NCBI GenBank assembly: GCA_940337035.1
Contig: CALNHX010002656.1
Coordinates: 107,941 to 171,940 of the forward strand
Length of the DNA stretch: 64,000 bases
Origin: Agriotes lineatus
Lineage: Eukaryota > Arthropoda > Insecta > Coleoptera > Elateridae
Direction: 5' to 3'
Below, piece after piece: positions 20,894 through 33,748 of the stretch. The stretch's first letter is position 1. Each line of letters begins with the position of its first letter. Position numbers and translations under genes: made by a program. A model generated the notes under the pieces. That model ran no database searches. It had not been told where the DNA came from and worked only from the letters and a program-made list of their open reading frames with translations.

Positions 20894-21982
20894 ATAGGAA
20901 TTTTGAGCACTGTGCAATCTTGTGGTTCTTGATTTGCTGCAGATCCGTGAATGCCTTCGCAGGCGCTTTTAAGGGACGCGATTCTTTGTTTCCCAGCACT
21001 TTGCGCTAATCGACCATGGTGAAGGAGATTTTGTTTAATGCGGTTGTAACTCCTTGCCTTTGCGTTCTCGGGTTGCACTACGTAGTGTATTGGCTTACTG
21101 ATGCAATTTGGCGTGTTTTAAGTTCAAATAACGAGGCGTTTATGTTGATTTTCAAGGAAGTGAACCCTCGACTTTTTGTAGCTACCATTAAGGGCGAGTA
21201 ATTAGATATTGTAATTTGACAAAATTTTACCTGATCAGAGCAGAAGTTTATAACGTCAAAAAGTATTGCAAAGTTTAGATTACAGTATTTTATTGAAAGA
21301 GTGTATTTTTCCTTGTCGTCTTTTGTGTGCCAACTAGCTTTTGTGTACCTACTACTAGCCATTGCAATGACATTGTAGCCAGTTATATGTCCGCGTAGCT
21401 CAAACGACGTACAGATCTTTTAGGTTTCTTTATGTATATCATATATATCATACAGTCGGCGGCCGAACATCTCGGGTCACAGACCCGAGACTCCCGGCCA
21501 AACAAGCCATACGCTAAATAATGTGTATAAGAAGCAGTTTGTATTGTATGTGCTTGTTTTTGCTTATTTTCACATTTGATGGCTGTTATGTAGATAAATG
21601 CATTCTATCCTTGCTTGTTCATATCACACATTACACCTTACATCATAAAGCACATCACAGCCAAACTTTGCATTCTCCAAAGTTTTGTTATTCTTGATTT
21701 GCATTGCTCAGCTGTTAGGACCAATATCTCTTAATGAATAGCAATTGATTCCTACTATGTTGTTTTACTGCCCCTTAATATTGTAATGATTGTTCCCACA
21801 GTGTAAGTATGTAAAAATATAATAAGATAAATAAATGGGGACATATCACACAGATTACAATAAAATGGTTTTAATAATATATATATATTTATCCAACAAA
21901 GAATACACTGACTGACATTCAGTTTGCCAACATAACACAGTAATAAAATTTCAACAGTACAGATCAAATAAGAACACAATAA
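20894..21982. other. Unassigned spacer with a GC-rich hairpin
   Basis: No gene supported. ORFs at 20656-21078 and 21078-21362 lack recognisable domains. A hairpin at 21461-21499 has a 9-bp stem TCTCGGGTC/GACCCGAGA with a 3-base loop and an outer GGCCG/CGGCC stem. 21755-21982 is probably the 3' UTR of the R2-like LINE. Confidence 0.5.
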
Positions 21983-24900
21983 TTAAAAGCTAACATTAAA
22001 CAAATGATTACGAAGAATATACACTGAAGATTTCAAAATGGTTAATACAATATTAGAATCTAGTGATTTCGGCAATTTAAATTTTTTCTGAAATTCTATA
22101 TATTTTTTAGTTAAAGTTCCCCTCGCACCAAAAAGTAGCCCTATAACTTTAATTTCGGTTATTGAAAATTTTTCTTTATAGAAATCAACAGTTGGTTCAT
22201 ATATAGCAACTTTTTCCTGATGAACCAATTCTGGTTGATTTAAACTATCCTCGAACCTAATTGTAGGATCAATAATAATACCTGAATTTTGTTGTCTGTC
22301 AATAGCAATTATATCTATGCGCCTTATACTACCAACAGCGGATACCCCAACTACCTCCTCATAAACATCCAAACCTGTCTTTCTAAGTGCATCTGCAATA
22401 AGTGATCTGACATCGTTGTGCCTTTTAATGCGTGCTAGTTCTCCGTAACTACAATATCCAAGTACATGTGCAAGTGTTTCGTACTCATTGCATCGTCTGC
22501 AATGGGATGTATGGATACTGCGTCCGGGAACAGCACGCACAGCAGCAACGTTACATGTCATCTTGATGCAGTCACACCACTCTGACATGCTTAGACCAGA
22601 TCTTCTATAAACCCAATTATTTGCATTTTTAACCTCCTGATATAAAATTACCCCTTTTCCCTTTTGCTTTAAATTACACCATTTAAAATATTCCTTTTCA
22701 CGTAAAGCAGAACGTATAATTTTGCTAGACTTTTTCCTAGAAATAGTGGTATCCAATTCTAAACTATTTAAATTTAGTTTTTCCAAACATTTATTTTTCA
22801 TTGTAGTGTAATCATCTGAAATATAATCACAAACACTTTTCTCAAGAATACAGAATTTATTATGTTGTTGAATAAATGCCTCCCAAAATGCATTGAATAT
22901 TTCTAAGCCTTTAACAGCCTTTGATGAATATAAAAAACTATTGGGAGTGTCCCCTGGCAGTTGTAAAATTTCTTTAACACAACTTCGAATAATTAAATCT
23001 ACTTTTTCTAAAAACATTTTGGAAATTTTGTTTAAAGGTGCTACCTGTAAAGGATAAATCAAGAGAGGAGAAATATACTGTTTTAAAATATCTAATTTTT
23101 GATCTGATTTTATCAATAATGATTTTGTTAAAATTTCTAAGGAATTAGCAAAACTTTTAAGAATAGAGTTTTCGTCAAAAATGATTTCATCGGAAATTGA
23201 TACACCAAGATATTTAATTGTATCATTGTAATTTAAAGACTTAATTTTACTGTTGTCTATTGTTGTTAGTGATGTGTTTTCTAACAAACCATTCTCAATT
23301 ATTATAGCCGATGATTTTGATGGATTTATATTCAGGCCAATTTCTTTAAATTTATTCTCAACCATAACTAGCAATTTATCTGCCGAAGAAAGGTCTTTTG
23401 CCACTAACACTGTGTCATCGGCATAACCAATTATTGATAACATGTTTGGGCGACAATCATTTCCTAAATTATATCCTAAATCATTTTTGATGTTGTTTTC
23501 AGAGATTTCATCGAAAATATGATTCACATATAAATTAAATAAAATAGGTGATAAAGGAGCACCTTGAAGAACTCCTTTATTTATTTTAAACGATTTACTT
23601 TTTTTAATGCCCAAATCAATATATGATTCATTGTCCATTTGAAGATTTATAATTAAATCTTGTAATTTTGATGGAATTTCAGAAGATCTTATTACATTTG
23701 TTAAATAATCGTGTCCAATTGAATCATATGCTTTCATAATATCTAAAAACACTAGAGAAACTGTATCTCTTTGGCTTTTAGATTTATGTAGAATATTTTC
23801 TAGAATTTTGTTATTAATTAAGCAACCAGGTAAATGCATGAATCCTCTCTGATTTGTATTAATAACAACATAATCTCTAATTTGTCTATCTAAAACTTTT
23901 TCTATTATTCTTCTAAGAGAACAAATTGTTATGGGACGCCAGTTATTAATGTCTTTTTCATCACCACCTTTGAATATTAATACCGTACGTGCTAATTTGA
24001 ATAATTTTGGAACAAAATTTTTTTGTATCATTAATGTGGCAATTTTTGCTATAATAGAAAGAATTTTGGAGTTATTTTTTATGGAACGCATAATAATTTT
24101 ATCAGGGCCAGGAGAGGTGTCTACTTTAATTCGTGAAACTGCCCATTGAATATCACCTAATGATATCGCTGGGACATAATTGCTTTCGACAGACAATTTT
24201 TCCAAATTACCTAAATTAGAAGTATATTCTGTTTTACAATTATAATTTTTTTCTTCGAATCTAGTTTTAAAAAAGTTATGAACATCATTTAAATCTATAT
24301 TACAAATTTTAGACTTTCCGTTATTATAAACTAATTGTACCGCTTTTCTTCTTCTGTTGTAGAAGTAATATTGGGCTAGTTGGTAATCGTATTCTTGCTT
24401 CCTTCTTTCGCTGTTTCTTTTTGAAGCTCTTTCTGGATTCGATACTTTAAAGTCTCCTTGTCGTCGTTTAAAGCATTTCTTCTTTCTAGCTTCGTAAAAT
24501 TTTGTGGCTGGATGTTTCGGCCCCGGAAGTATGTCCATAATCTTAACTAAAAATTCTCCAAATTTTGCTACAGTAACACTAAAATATTCTTCAGAATTGA
24601 ATAAACTGTTAAATTTTTCTTCCCATTTAGAAATTTCATCATCAAATAACGTTTTCTTTAGATACCTATCCTGTTGGGAATTAGGTGTCTGCTTTTCTGA
24701 TACCTTTTCATTTGTCGAATTTTCAATATGGTTATTAACTAATTTCTTTCTATAAATTTCGCCGTGGGATTTTCTTATATGGGCATTAACACCTCTTTGG
24801 TTTTTAAAAATTGGCTGCAATGTGGACATTTTTCTTGATTTACAGATACCTTTATTGAATTTTCTATGCCATCATTAACTAAATCTTTTGTATATAATTC

Positions 24901-25383
24901 ACAATGTGATTTTCTAATATGAGCTTTAATACCTCTTAGGTTTTTAAAGTATAAGCTGCAATGAGGGCATTTTTCTTGCGTGGAAGCTACAATTTCTAAT
25001 GTTGAATTTCTTGAGGAAGTATTTTGATTATTTTTCACATATGATTTATTATTGCCATTTCTATTTGTACTGTTACTACAATTTTGTAAAGATTCAAATG
25101 GATGAGCTTTTTTAATGTGGGAATTTAGTCTTGAAAAAGATTTGCCACAAATAGAACAACATTTTCGTTCCTTTTGACGGCCAATATCTGTTTCTTCACC
25201 TGTAAAATTATTTTCAATACTGTTCCTTATATCAGCCCTAATAACGTGATCGTGGCATTTTATGTCATCATTAGCAAAATGGTCAAAACATAATAAGATG
25301 TTGCATATGTGACAGCTGCTAAAAACTTCACCGTCACAGTTGAAAACTTCACAATTTTTTGGAACAAAGTCAGCCGAAAACAT
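21983..25383 (-). pseudogene. R2-like LINE (RLE endonuclease type), one frameshift from open
   Basis: From 25383 the frame encodes cysteine-rich N-terminal sequence, then C2H2 fingers CCSICGKSFSRLNSHIKKAH and CPHC...RGIKAHIRKSH, and a third finger CPHCSQF in which a 1-nt shift (about 24800) moves to the next frame, continuing RGVNAHIRKSH. From there 940 codons are open. RT motifs: PGPDKI, FLDIMKAYDSIGHD, GVLQGAPLSP, and catalytic GYADDTVLV. C-terminal CCHC is CRRC-x7-H-x4-C, followed by a restriction-like endonuclease motif RRIDIIA...IIIDPTIRFE. Such proteins nick a target and reverse-transcribe their RNA there. The flanks are not 28S rDNA, so it is not at the usual R2 site. No apurinic endonuclease is present. 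Possible functional relic of a recently active copy. Confidence 0.9.
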
Positions 25384-26356
25384 TTCTTATGTCACAATGA
25401 CAAACCATCACATACAATGTTTATAACATAGAATTTTTCAAAATAATCGTAAGATTGCACTGCGAACACTTCCACTTATTCCTCTACTGGTACATTTTCA
25501 AATTTACACGTTTAAAGAGTTTAGGGTAATACGTAATAATTATAATAACAGGGCTCGGGAAATGACTACTTCGCACCCGCCTTCTATAAAGGTTCTACAA
25601 TATTGTGTCAATCTTAGGGCTTATTAAAAAGGATGTTATAATTATTTGCTTAATAAATGGTTTATTGCTCTTATGTATCATATCCATTTGCAATTAATTG
25701 AATTAAAGCTCCGGAATAGCATGAATAAAACTCTTATCACAGGGATAGGTTTAACAACTTGTATCTCAAATACTTTTGTGTATGACAATTGCTTAAATTC
25801 CTTTCCAACAGCTTTAACCTTACATTGACTATAAACACAAAGATGATCTGTACGTATAAAAACTTTGCGTAATTTGAATTCAACACCCCAAAATGGCAAA
25901 ATAACATCAGGTAAATGCAATGTAATTGATCTGACGTAATTTCCGGCTAACCTGGTATTGTTTCAGTGAGGCAAACCGACGCTATGTGCATTTGTTTTAT
26001 TTCCGGCAAAAACGGTAGAAATATTTGGTCCAAATCGCAAAATGGAAGGACACCACGCCGATTAAAAATCTTGGAAAGCTCCTGGGAACTGGGGTATGGT
26101 GCTACACCTCGTAGACCGTCTAATACTGCTTCTTGTGAATTTTTATCTTTGGTAATGGTGCTCCGATGCTGGCTCGCACAATGAAGAGACGCCACGGCTC
26201 CTATCAACTTGAAGACGGCTTTTGGGTTCTCCTTTCTACCTGTAGGGCTCACTAAAAGGCTCCTCCAAGCCTAACAAAAAGGTTCTGGCTGGCTGATGTC
26301 TTGACTTGCCCGAAATCTTGTCCGAATTTGGTGTCGCTGTAGGACGCACTTGGTGG
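25384..26356. other. Unassigned A/T-rich spacer
   Basis: No recognisable gene or repeat boundary. The R2-like element's 5' UTR presumably occupies the first part. ORFs at 25678-25920 and 25947-26252 (minus) have no known motif. Confidence 0.4.
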
Positions 26357-27503
26357 GCCACTGCCTCCTACACTTACAAGCCATGCTGTTAGACTTGGCA
26401 ACATTGCATCTCTGGTAGTTGGTGGTCCTAAATTACAATACTCCCATTTGAAATAATTTTGCTTTAAAGAGCACAGTTTTATTCTTTAACATATTTTACT
26501 CTGTAATTAACTAAAGATAGCTTCTGTAATTGAGACATTTATTTACATATTCAAGTAATACAAACATTTAACAGTATATTTATAAAAATAAAACAACTGA
26601 ACCTATGTAATTCATAGATAAAAGAACATTTCCGTAATTATTTTAAAGTTTGTAACTTTCCATACACTACTGCTGATTGAGAGTACAACACATATGCAAA
26701 AACTATGGTGCTACTGCTGTAAATAATCTTATTTGAACATAATGAACTTATCTGCTCGGTAACATCTAAATTTGTATGATGTAAATTGTTCCATAAACTT
26801 CGAAAAACTGCTAATGTCATCATTTAAAAACACTTTCACTTTTTGTGCATGTCTTTCTTGTCTTCTTCTACATTCAGGATTTGTCCTTTCTTGAGGAACT
26901 TTACGACAAATATGTTGGTACATTTGCAAATACGCTTGGGACAGCATTGTCAGCGAGGGTAATGCAGCAACAGTTCTGCAGATCCCCACTCTCATTTCTA
27001 ACGTTTTCAAATGCCTTTTCCATTAAAATGTATTTCACACACGACAGCACTTTTTCTTGAAGTGCAACGTTCTCATGCTGTTGCACAAAGCCATGCTTTC
27101 TTTCGAATCTCGTCCACTGGAAAAGAAAATGTTAATAGTTTGCATACTATTTTCTTGTAAGGAACTGTTGTGGTTGGTACACAGCGTCTTCGTGGCATTC
27201 TAAATATAAAATTAAAAGTTACAAGGAATGCCCTAAAAATGAGGTTAAATTGTTACTTACCTCAGTGAAATACTTAATAAAAACCCATAAATTCTAGCAG
27301 CAATTTTACTTTTACTTATCACGAACAGTACAGTAATAGAAATAAATGCATTTCCTCAAACTTAGAGCAGTCCAACATATTAATATTTACTCACACGCCA
27401 CATTTGAACAGACGTTTTTATAAATAAACAGTACAAAAATTGGTCTACGATCAGCGTTGCCAAATCTCCAACAGCATGGCTTCTAAGTGTAGGAGGCAGT
27501 GGC
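26357..27503. mobile_element. 1.15-kb element with about 50-bp terminal inverted repeats
   Basis: GCCACTGCCTCCTACACTTA-CAAGCCATGCTGTT at 26357 onward is the inverse of the sequence ending at 27503 (AACAGCATGGCTTCTAAGTG, then TAGGAGGCAGTGGC). Pairing continues to GCAACATTGC/GCGTTGCC. Inside are two overlapping minus-strand ORFs (26729-27010, 26901-27086) without recognisable domains. A non-autonomous DNA transposon is the simplest reading; no target duplication is clear. Confidence 0.6.
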
Positions 27504-30500
27504 TGGGCTGATTCCTATACACTATAGGATGTTTTATCACAAGGAAAATTACTCTCACAGATGTTCTGCACACTGGTGAAAATGGAAAACAGTTTTTGGC
27601 TGATACAAATAGCTTTTTTATTAATAATTTTACACCAAAACTAGGAGCACCTCCTGCACCCAACATAAAAGTTACAAGCTTGTTTTTGATATTAAACAAT
27701 TGACTGTCCTGTATCTTAGTAACCTAGATTTACAATTGTATTTATGAAAATGAGTTTTTATATCATGTTTTAACTTATGAACTATAGAACTATAGTTTTG
27801 ATATACTGTTTTTGCTTAAATACTAAACTGTCTTTTCTTGGAAATTGTCACTTTTGTACTTTAAATCTCTGCTTTTTAATCACTTCAGTTTTAAATGCAC
27901 TGTTTCACATGTTTATTTTAGCACTGCACAATGTCTGTTTCCTTTGATAGGTAGCTTAATTATTGCTCTTTGCAATCTTTACTTCCTCGTACTGCTTTTC
28001 TTTACCCGTCAGTTGTCTTGCCATTTGGGGGTGATACAAACTAATCATAACGCTCGTATAATTTCTGTATTTCACACACTATCTTTGTATTATTTTAAAT
28101 TCACATTATCGTTGACGTTACTAAACTAAAATTTGTCAGCTACACAAATTAAGCTGCGTTTGCCATTCCTAACATCAATTAATCAAACGCTGAACGTAAC
28201 CCTTCTGAACTCTACCTTATCTAATGCTAACCTTTCTCACTCCAATTATAATTACTGCTACTCATTTCAAGTGCTTTTATTAGTGTAAAATTACTGATTT
28301 TCTTGCAATAAATAAAATATTTAATTCTGTGCTCATTTTGAAATTCTTCATATTTCATGTTAGGCAACCACAATTGCTGTGGGCAGTAAACCACTGCAAT
28401 ATATCCTCTGTATAGAAGTGTATAACAATAACTTTTGTTATGGATAAGATCTAGGCATTAAAATTAACTGAGCTCCTTTATATCAGGCGATGTTATTGTG
28501 AATTGTTAAAATTATTAAGCCCTAGAATTATGAACTATTGCAAAATATTGCGTAGAATTTAATAGCATTCCATTTTTTTTCTAATGTTTTGGGAGAGAAA
28601 TTCTTAATATTATTAAACAAGTAATCGCTAGGGACTCTGAAAAGAGGCAAAATCATTTAATTCCGACCTAATAAAGCAGTCTTCGATTATGTTGGGTCTC
28701 AATGTGACATACGCAGACGTTGAGCTGACCTTGACCAATCTGCAGACAGCAGGGGTAGATTGTGGGACTCTCAGCCAATACATACAGCCCACAGTCATTC
28801 GAAGGTGTTGAAATACGTAACTCCTGCCAAATACAGGAAGTTTGAGACCCTGGTGCGAAGTTCCTATAAGGCAAGATAATTCTTCATTGCTAGCATTTTA
28901 AAGAATAGTAAAATAAGTCGCACTAGTTAGTCTGTGGGAGAAGTACAAAAGAAACGAATACTCACAAAAACACTTTATTGCTAGGCCCATGTTGTATCAT
29001 TTCAAAATATATATTTAATGATTGTTACGTATTGTTTTATTACTATATTGACTATTCTAACCACACTTATACAGACCTTTTCGCAGCAAATGAAACCTAG
29101 TCTGCTACGACAGTGGTACAAGAAGTAAAGCCTTGGTTGTTTGATGTTCGAAAGAAATAGTTTGAAAATTGTTGGCAGCCTCGTGTATGGTTTATTATGA
29201 CTTATACAAATTATTTTTCAAGCAACAAATGAAGCAATTTAAACAGTTTAAAATAAGGCCACAATTTTTTCGTATTATTAACCTTAATGTGATACGTTTG
29301 AGTGGGTCCAGTGGCAGTTTTACAACCTTGTGTTATATGTATTTAAGGAAGTATAAGGGCATGTTATTTCCGCAATTTGCATTAAAATGCCAATTATTTG
29401 ATTGTTTAAAGCTCATCATTTGTCCATTATTGAAGATAACAAACCATTCACATATAAAAATTTAGTATTTAATCAACTTAATCAAACAAGCTGTTAAAAT
29501 CACACCCTTGATGTAGCTAACACGCCTTGTCTTGCTTTCAGAAAACTGTTTCCGTGGAAAAACAAACGGAGAATATATAATAATATAGATAATTAGAATT
29601 TTTTGCTAGTTACTCTGACTCTGACTAAAGAACTGTCATATGAGGTAACAATATTTTACGCATTGTAAAAAATTAAATAATTTACAATTTTATTGCTACA
29701 CAAATTAATGTTTCATTATTTGTAGGGTTTGTAGCAACAAAAACAAAAAAAAAATATGGCAAGTTTCATATCAGCAAAACTGATTACCTGCATTTGTTGC
29801 TCGTTTTGCCATATCAATTATTGAAGAGCAAATAGCAGTGTGGTACAACTGCATGCTTATTAAAAAAAATATATATCCACATTAAATATGGTTATAGAAA
29901 ATTACAAAAACACAATTTGGTTACTGCATTTTAAGAGCACTCAGTATTAACTCTTATTAAAACTTTTTCAATTCTGCAAAAATAAGTGGAGGATAATAAT
30001 TGCTGGACAACGTAATGAAAAACTTTTTTGGCACAAATTCATGTTCCGTTTGTACTGGTATGTACAGGTTAGATTATTTTTGAAATCAGCTCTTTAACAA
30101 GCCAAATGTAGGCACCTCATCAATAGTTAGTACATATTTTTTACAGCGGTGTATTATTGTAATCAAATTTTCCTGCAATTGTATAACAGTGTTTTATGTG
30201 AAGACGTTCTACAGACAAAGTAAATAACTAACCAATAACCACTTCAAAACTGCACAACTAGGACTTTACCTTCTTTGCTGCAGAATTTTAGCACCTACGA
30301 TACAAACTAAGTATTCGCAAAACATTTTATAATACACATTCTACTACTATTCATATCACAAAACCACAGAGTGTCTACCGGTGCTTTTAAACAAACAGGA
30401 AAGTAGCTATGAGCAATAACAAATATTGACTAAGAGTGTGCAATCAAATTGCTTAGTTCAGTTTAACAATTGAAAAAAGCAAACACTCTGCAGTTACTCT

Positions 30501-31105
30501 AGATTATGTAACATTAAAGTAACTTTCCTGGAATAAATACTAACGATAAATATAGGATCGATATTAATAGGCACATAAACAATGTATGGTACTTTCTAAA
30601 TTTTTTCAGACAAATCTATCTACTTATGTAACACCCTATAACATTAAAAGCGCCTCAAATTTGCCGCTTTTCTTTACAGAAAATATGAACAAAGGAAATC
30701 CACTCCATTAGGTAAGTTAATAAGGAATTGGTCTAAAGGTACGGAACTTTGTTGGTGTTAATTTCAAGAAGGAACCTTGTTTTAGGTTTCTACACATTTA
30801 CGCTGCATTGTAAATAAAACTCGAAAGTTCATAGTTACATATTTGTACAAATCTACTTATATTATTGGGACTGTGACTCGTATTTTACATATTCTTATTT
30901 ACACATGTTTTATGTATTTACAGAAGTTTACACATATACCAGTGTAGATAATGTAAACTTAGTGCGTATAAAATTGCGGTTTTATTTCACCACCATTTTA
31001 TACATCAAATAAAAACATAAAAATACTACACCAAAAAATAAAATAACTGCATAGGCAACAATTGACTATAGCTATATTGAATAAAAGAAAAATACACCAC
31101 GGTTG
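27504..31105. other. Gene-poor A/T-rich DNA, probably including PP2C 3' UTR
   Basis: I see no supported gene. The portion next to 31106 should hold the 3' UTR of the minus-strand phosphatase; a candidate poly(A) signal on the minus strand is AAATAAAA around 30980. ORFs at 27451-27699, 27845-28129, 28668-28874 and 29169-29465 lack recognisable motifs or codon character. Confidence 0.4.
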
Positions 31106-31446
31106 TTATTTAATATCTATTTCCTCTTCTTCTTTATTTGGTACCGATATATCCTCAGACGGGCTTGCGCATTTGCTCACTAAATCCTCGTAGGTCTTCC
31201 CCTGCAGTAAACCAACAATAACAACGGTCATATTGTCACATCCTAGGCCAGCCATTTGACAGTCTGGTGCGAGACAGTGCATCATCAGAGACTCGCATAT
31301 TTCCTCGGGATCAACTCCAGCTGCAATGTTTTCCCTGACAAATGTGACCACTTCCTCATTTGTCATCACGTCCCAGATACCATCACATGCTAACACAATA
31401 AACTCCCAATCTGGGGTTATAGTTCGCACTTCAACATCAGGGTAGG
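31106..31446 (-). CDS. PP2C-family protein phosphatase, last coding exon
   Basis: The exon encodes YPDVEVRTITPDWEFIVLAC, DGIWDVMTNEEVV, and AGLGCDNMTVVIVGLL, the C-terminal motifs of metal-dependent Ser/Thr phosphatases (PPM/PP2C); the D of DGIWD and D of CDNM are metal-binding positions. It closes with an acidic tail ending EEEEIDIK and a stop. A splice acceptor TTTCATTTCAG at 31447-31457 precedes the exon, splitting a codon (phase leaving CC). The sequence looks closest to the insect PP2C type annotated as T23F11.1-like, from recollection. Earlier exons were not found in the remaining 32 kb, so the preceding intron is either longer than that or the exons are short and missed. No defect is visible; this is likely a working host gene in the cytosol or nucleus. 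Confidence 0.9.
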
Positions 31447-31575
31447 CTGAAATGAAAAGTACAAAGTGAGTAGATGTAAATTACGATTATAATCAAGTAG
31501 TTTATCTACTCCTATTAAATTATATTCACATTATAAGGAGATTTTTGAATAATAATAACAGTCATAATTTGCAGT

Positions 31576-31601
31576 AGTGAATTATGAATTCATAATTCAC
31601 T
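31576..31601. repeat. Perfect 26-bp palindrome
   Basis: AGTGAATTATGAA is followed by its exact reverse complement. It overlaps the start of the 40-bp tandem array. Confidence 0.9.
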
Positions 31602-31705
31602 GCTTTCAACCAATCGTAAAATTCTATTTTCATAATTCACGGTTTTCGGCCAATCATAAAATTCTATTTTCATAATTCACTAGTTTGCAGCCAATCACAA
31701 AATTC
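31591..31705. repeat. Three 40-bp tandem units with CCAAT
   Basis: CATAATTCAC, a variable 10-mer, then CCAATC(G/A)TAAAATTCTATTTT repeats at 31591, 31631 and 31671 (last partial). Each unit carries a CCAATC motif in the same orientation. It lies in the last PP2C intron. Confidence 0.85.
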
Positions 31706-31727
31706 ATCAATATGATGTGGAGCATAT

Positions 31728-32050
31728 ATGACTACACGTCAGGTTGAACAACACGAATGCTTGTCGGAACCAATTGAAGTACCAACAGGAGTGAAAAAGG
31801 GCTGCTTGCTTTTATCCATCTTGTTCCTCATGGTTCTAGATCTTCTCATGACAAAGACAATGAATCATACAGGAGGTATTCTCAAACGCTTTAAAGATTT
31901 GATCGTCTATCTGCTGGCCCACAGCTTCAACGACATCCAAGCCAAAATCAAGAAATCTGGTGTCTAAAGACACAACAAGTTGGATTGACAATTAATGCGA
32001 ACACAAAAGAAATGTGGCTCAACTACAGTTGAATGAAACTATCGAGAATG
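31728..32050 (+). pseudogene. LINE reverse transcriptase fragment
   Basis: Translation shows PTGVKKGCLLLSILFLMVLD, the GVxQGCxLSPxLF RT motif with changes, then LLAHSFNDIQAKI where a catalytic ADD segment has been lost, and in a shifted frame GLTINANTKEMWLNYS. About 105 codons of the palm and thumb region remain, with internal deletion and frameshift. Confidence 0.65.
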
Positions 32051-32222
32051 TAACTTAAAAAGCTATATAAGTTTAGTAAAACTACTTTTCTTACGAAGTG
32101 TGTATACTATTTTTTCGCATTTTGTATTAGTATTTATAAACAAACATTTATATAAAAGCATTATACCACATGTCCATTAAAGAAGGCGGCTGTGGAAATT
32201 CAAACGTATGGATAATATGTTG

Positions 32223-32385
32223 GTAATACTGTAAGTCTATGTCAAATTTGAGGTTAGCAGGTTAGGTTTTCTGTCAGTTTTGACACAAACTAACACAAAA
32301 CCTAACCTGCTAACCTCAGCTTTGTCACAATCTGACACAAAACCTAACCTACTAACCTCAAATTTGACAGTGACACTACCATATT
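32223..32385. repeat. Palindromic MITE relative
   Basis: GTCTATGTCAAATTTGAGG at the left pairs with CCTCAAATTTGACAGTGACA at the right, with repeated AACCTAACCT(A/G)CTAACCTC blocks between. The same AACCTAACCT core and GTCTATGTCAAATT(C/T)GAG arms occur in the MITEs at 15405 and 50914, so this is a diverged relative. Confidence 0.6.
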
Positions 32386-32454
32386 GTAAAGTGACATTTC
32401 TATACACCAAAGTGCCACTTTATTAATCAATTTTGAATTTAGTAAAATAGTACA

Positions 32455-32725
32455 TTATTATACAAAATGCAAAAAAATACTTTTTCGTACACCAGCATTG
32501 AAAGAGCTGCTTTGCCATATAATTTATTAATTAGAAAGTTACACTTTGCGGTATTCGTACGACAAAGTTGTACTTTGCAGTATTCGTACGGCAAAGTAGC
32601 ACTTTGCCATACGAATTTTACTTTGCCGTACAAATACCGCGAAATGTACCTTTCTAATTAATAATGATGAGAGGATAAATTTATTATTCCGTTTTGTATG
32701 CTAGTGTATGAAAAAATATTATACG
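32455..32725. repeat. Fold-back repeat rich in GTACGGCAAAGT units
   Basis: TTAATTAGAAAGTTACACTT pairs with the inverse near 32640-32663, and TTTTTCGTACACCAGCAT pairs with the inverse near 32698-32716. Between them ACTTTGC(C/A)GTA(C/T)GAAT-type units recur. No coding capacity; MITE-like. Confidence 0.6.
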
Positions 32726-33748
32726 AAACTCGTATGAAAGTGGCTTTTCCATACTCGTCTCGAAATTCCAGAAACATCTCACTCGTACTGAAAAGCTCCA
32801 CTTTCTATACTTGTAACGTAAATTACTATTCCGTATCTAACATTTCTGCACTTGCATACATGCACATTAAGTTGTTTTTAAATACATATCATTGCATTCC
32901 CGAGGGACACAAGTGTTATCTTATCTTCGCTGATGCAGCTTAGGCAACCTGCTCGAGTACATCGCAGGATGAAATCAGTTGTAATTTAGAATCTGTAGCT
33001 TTCACATGTATTTTATAATTGTAACCCCGTCCGTGTATTGATATTAAATAAATTTTTTTATATCAATCACAGTTCGTAAATTTAATTCGCGAGCGAATGT
33101 TTGCGAGTGACAGTTATCAAGGTCAGTTACAAAATGTAATTATTAATACTCCACATCTGACTGTATTCATTACATAACGCTTTAATTATTTCAAAAACAC
33201 TTTACCTGTAACGCAAGAAGCAACTAGAATAACTTTACAACTTCACTTCCAGTTCGAAATTGTAGTTTTATAACCTCACTTCACTTTTAGCACATGGGCT
33301 AAAAGTAAACAGCTGATTTCTTTAATCACGGTAAACTATAAAACGTCACTTTTAGTGAAACAAGCTAGCGTTAAAAGGCCTACTTTTAGTGGTGGTCGTA
33401 GATAAAATTCTTTTGAAACCAAACTGGAGCGAATCCCAGAATCTTAAAATAAAATTCAAAAATGTTTAGTCCACCTCTTGTAAGATCAATACTGGGACAC
33501 ACTGTATGGTTGGGACCATAAAATTACTACAGTGTTGCCAACCTACCTAGAATAAAATCTCCAAATGGTAAAATTTATTTTAGCTTCAAATTTCTCCAAC
33601 TCCTTAGAGTATAAAGAGAGATCTTCAATTGGATAATAAAATTCAATTTCTATTTCATTTGCATCTGATACAACCCTCGTTAAACTTTATGATTTTCTAT
33701 TCCTTTCAAAGTATATAAATTTATTGAACCACTAAATATTTTATCCAT
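32726..33748. other. Unassigned spacer
   Basis: No gene or clear repeat supported. Contains short local repeats of CACTTTTAG/CTAAAAGT around 33280-33400 only. Confidence 0.35.

Noticed and set aside
20656..21078. 140-codon ORF over the LTR region
   Set aside because: It runs across the LTR TATA box, internal duplication and the putative LTR boundary; explained as open frame through LTR DNA.
21983..25383. Standard R2 insertion in 28S rDNA
   Set aside because: Neither flank contains recognisable 28S sequence.
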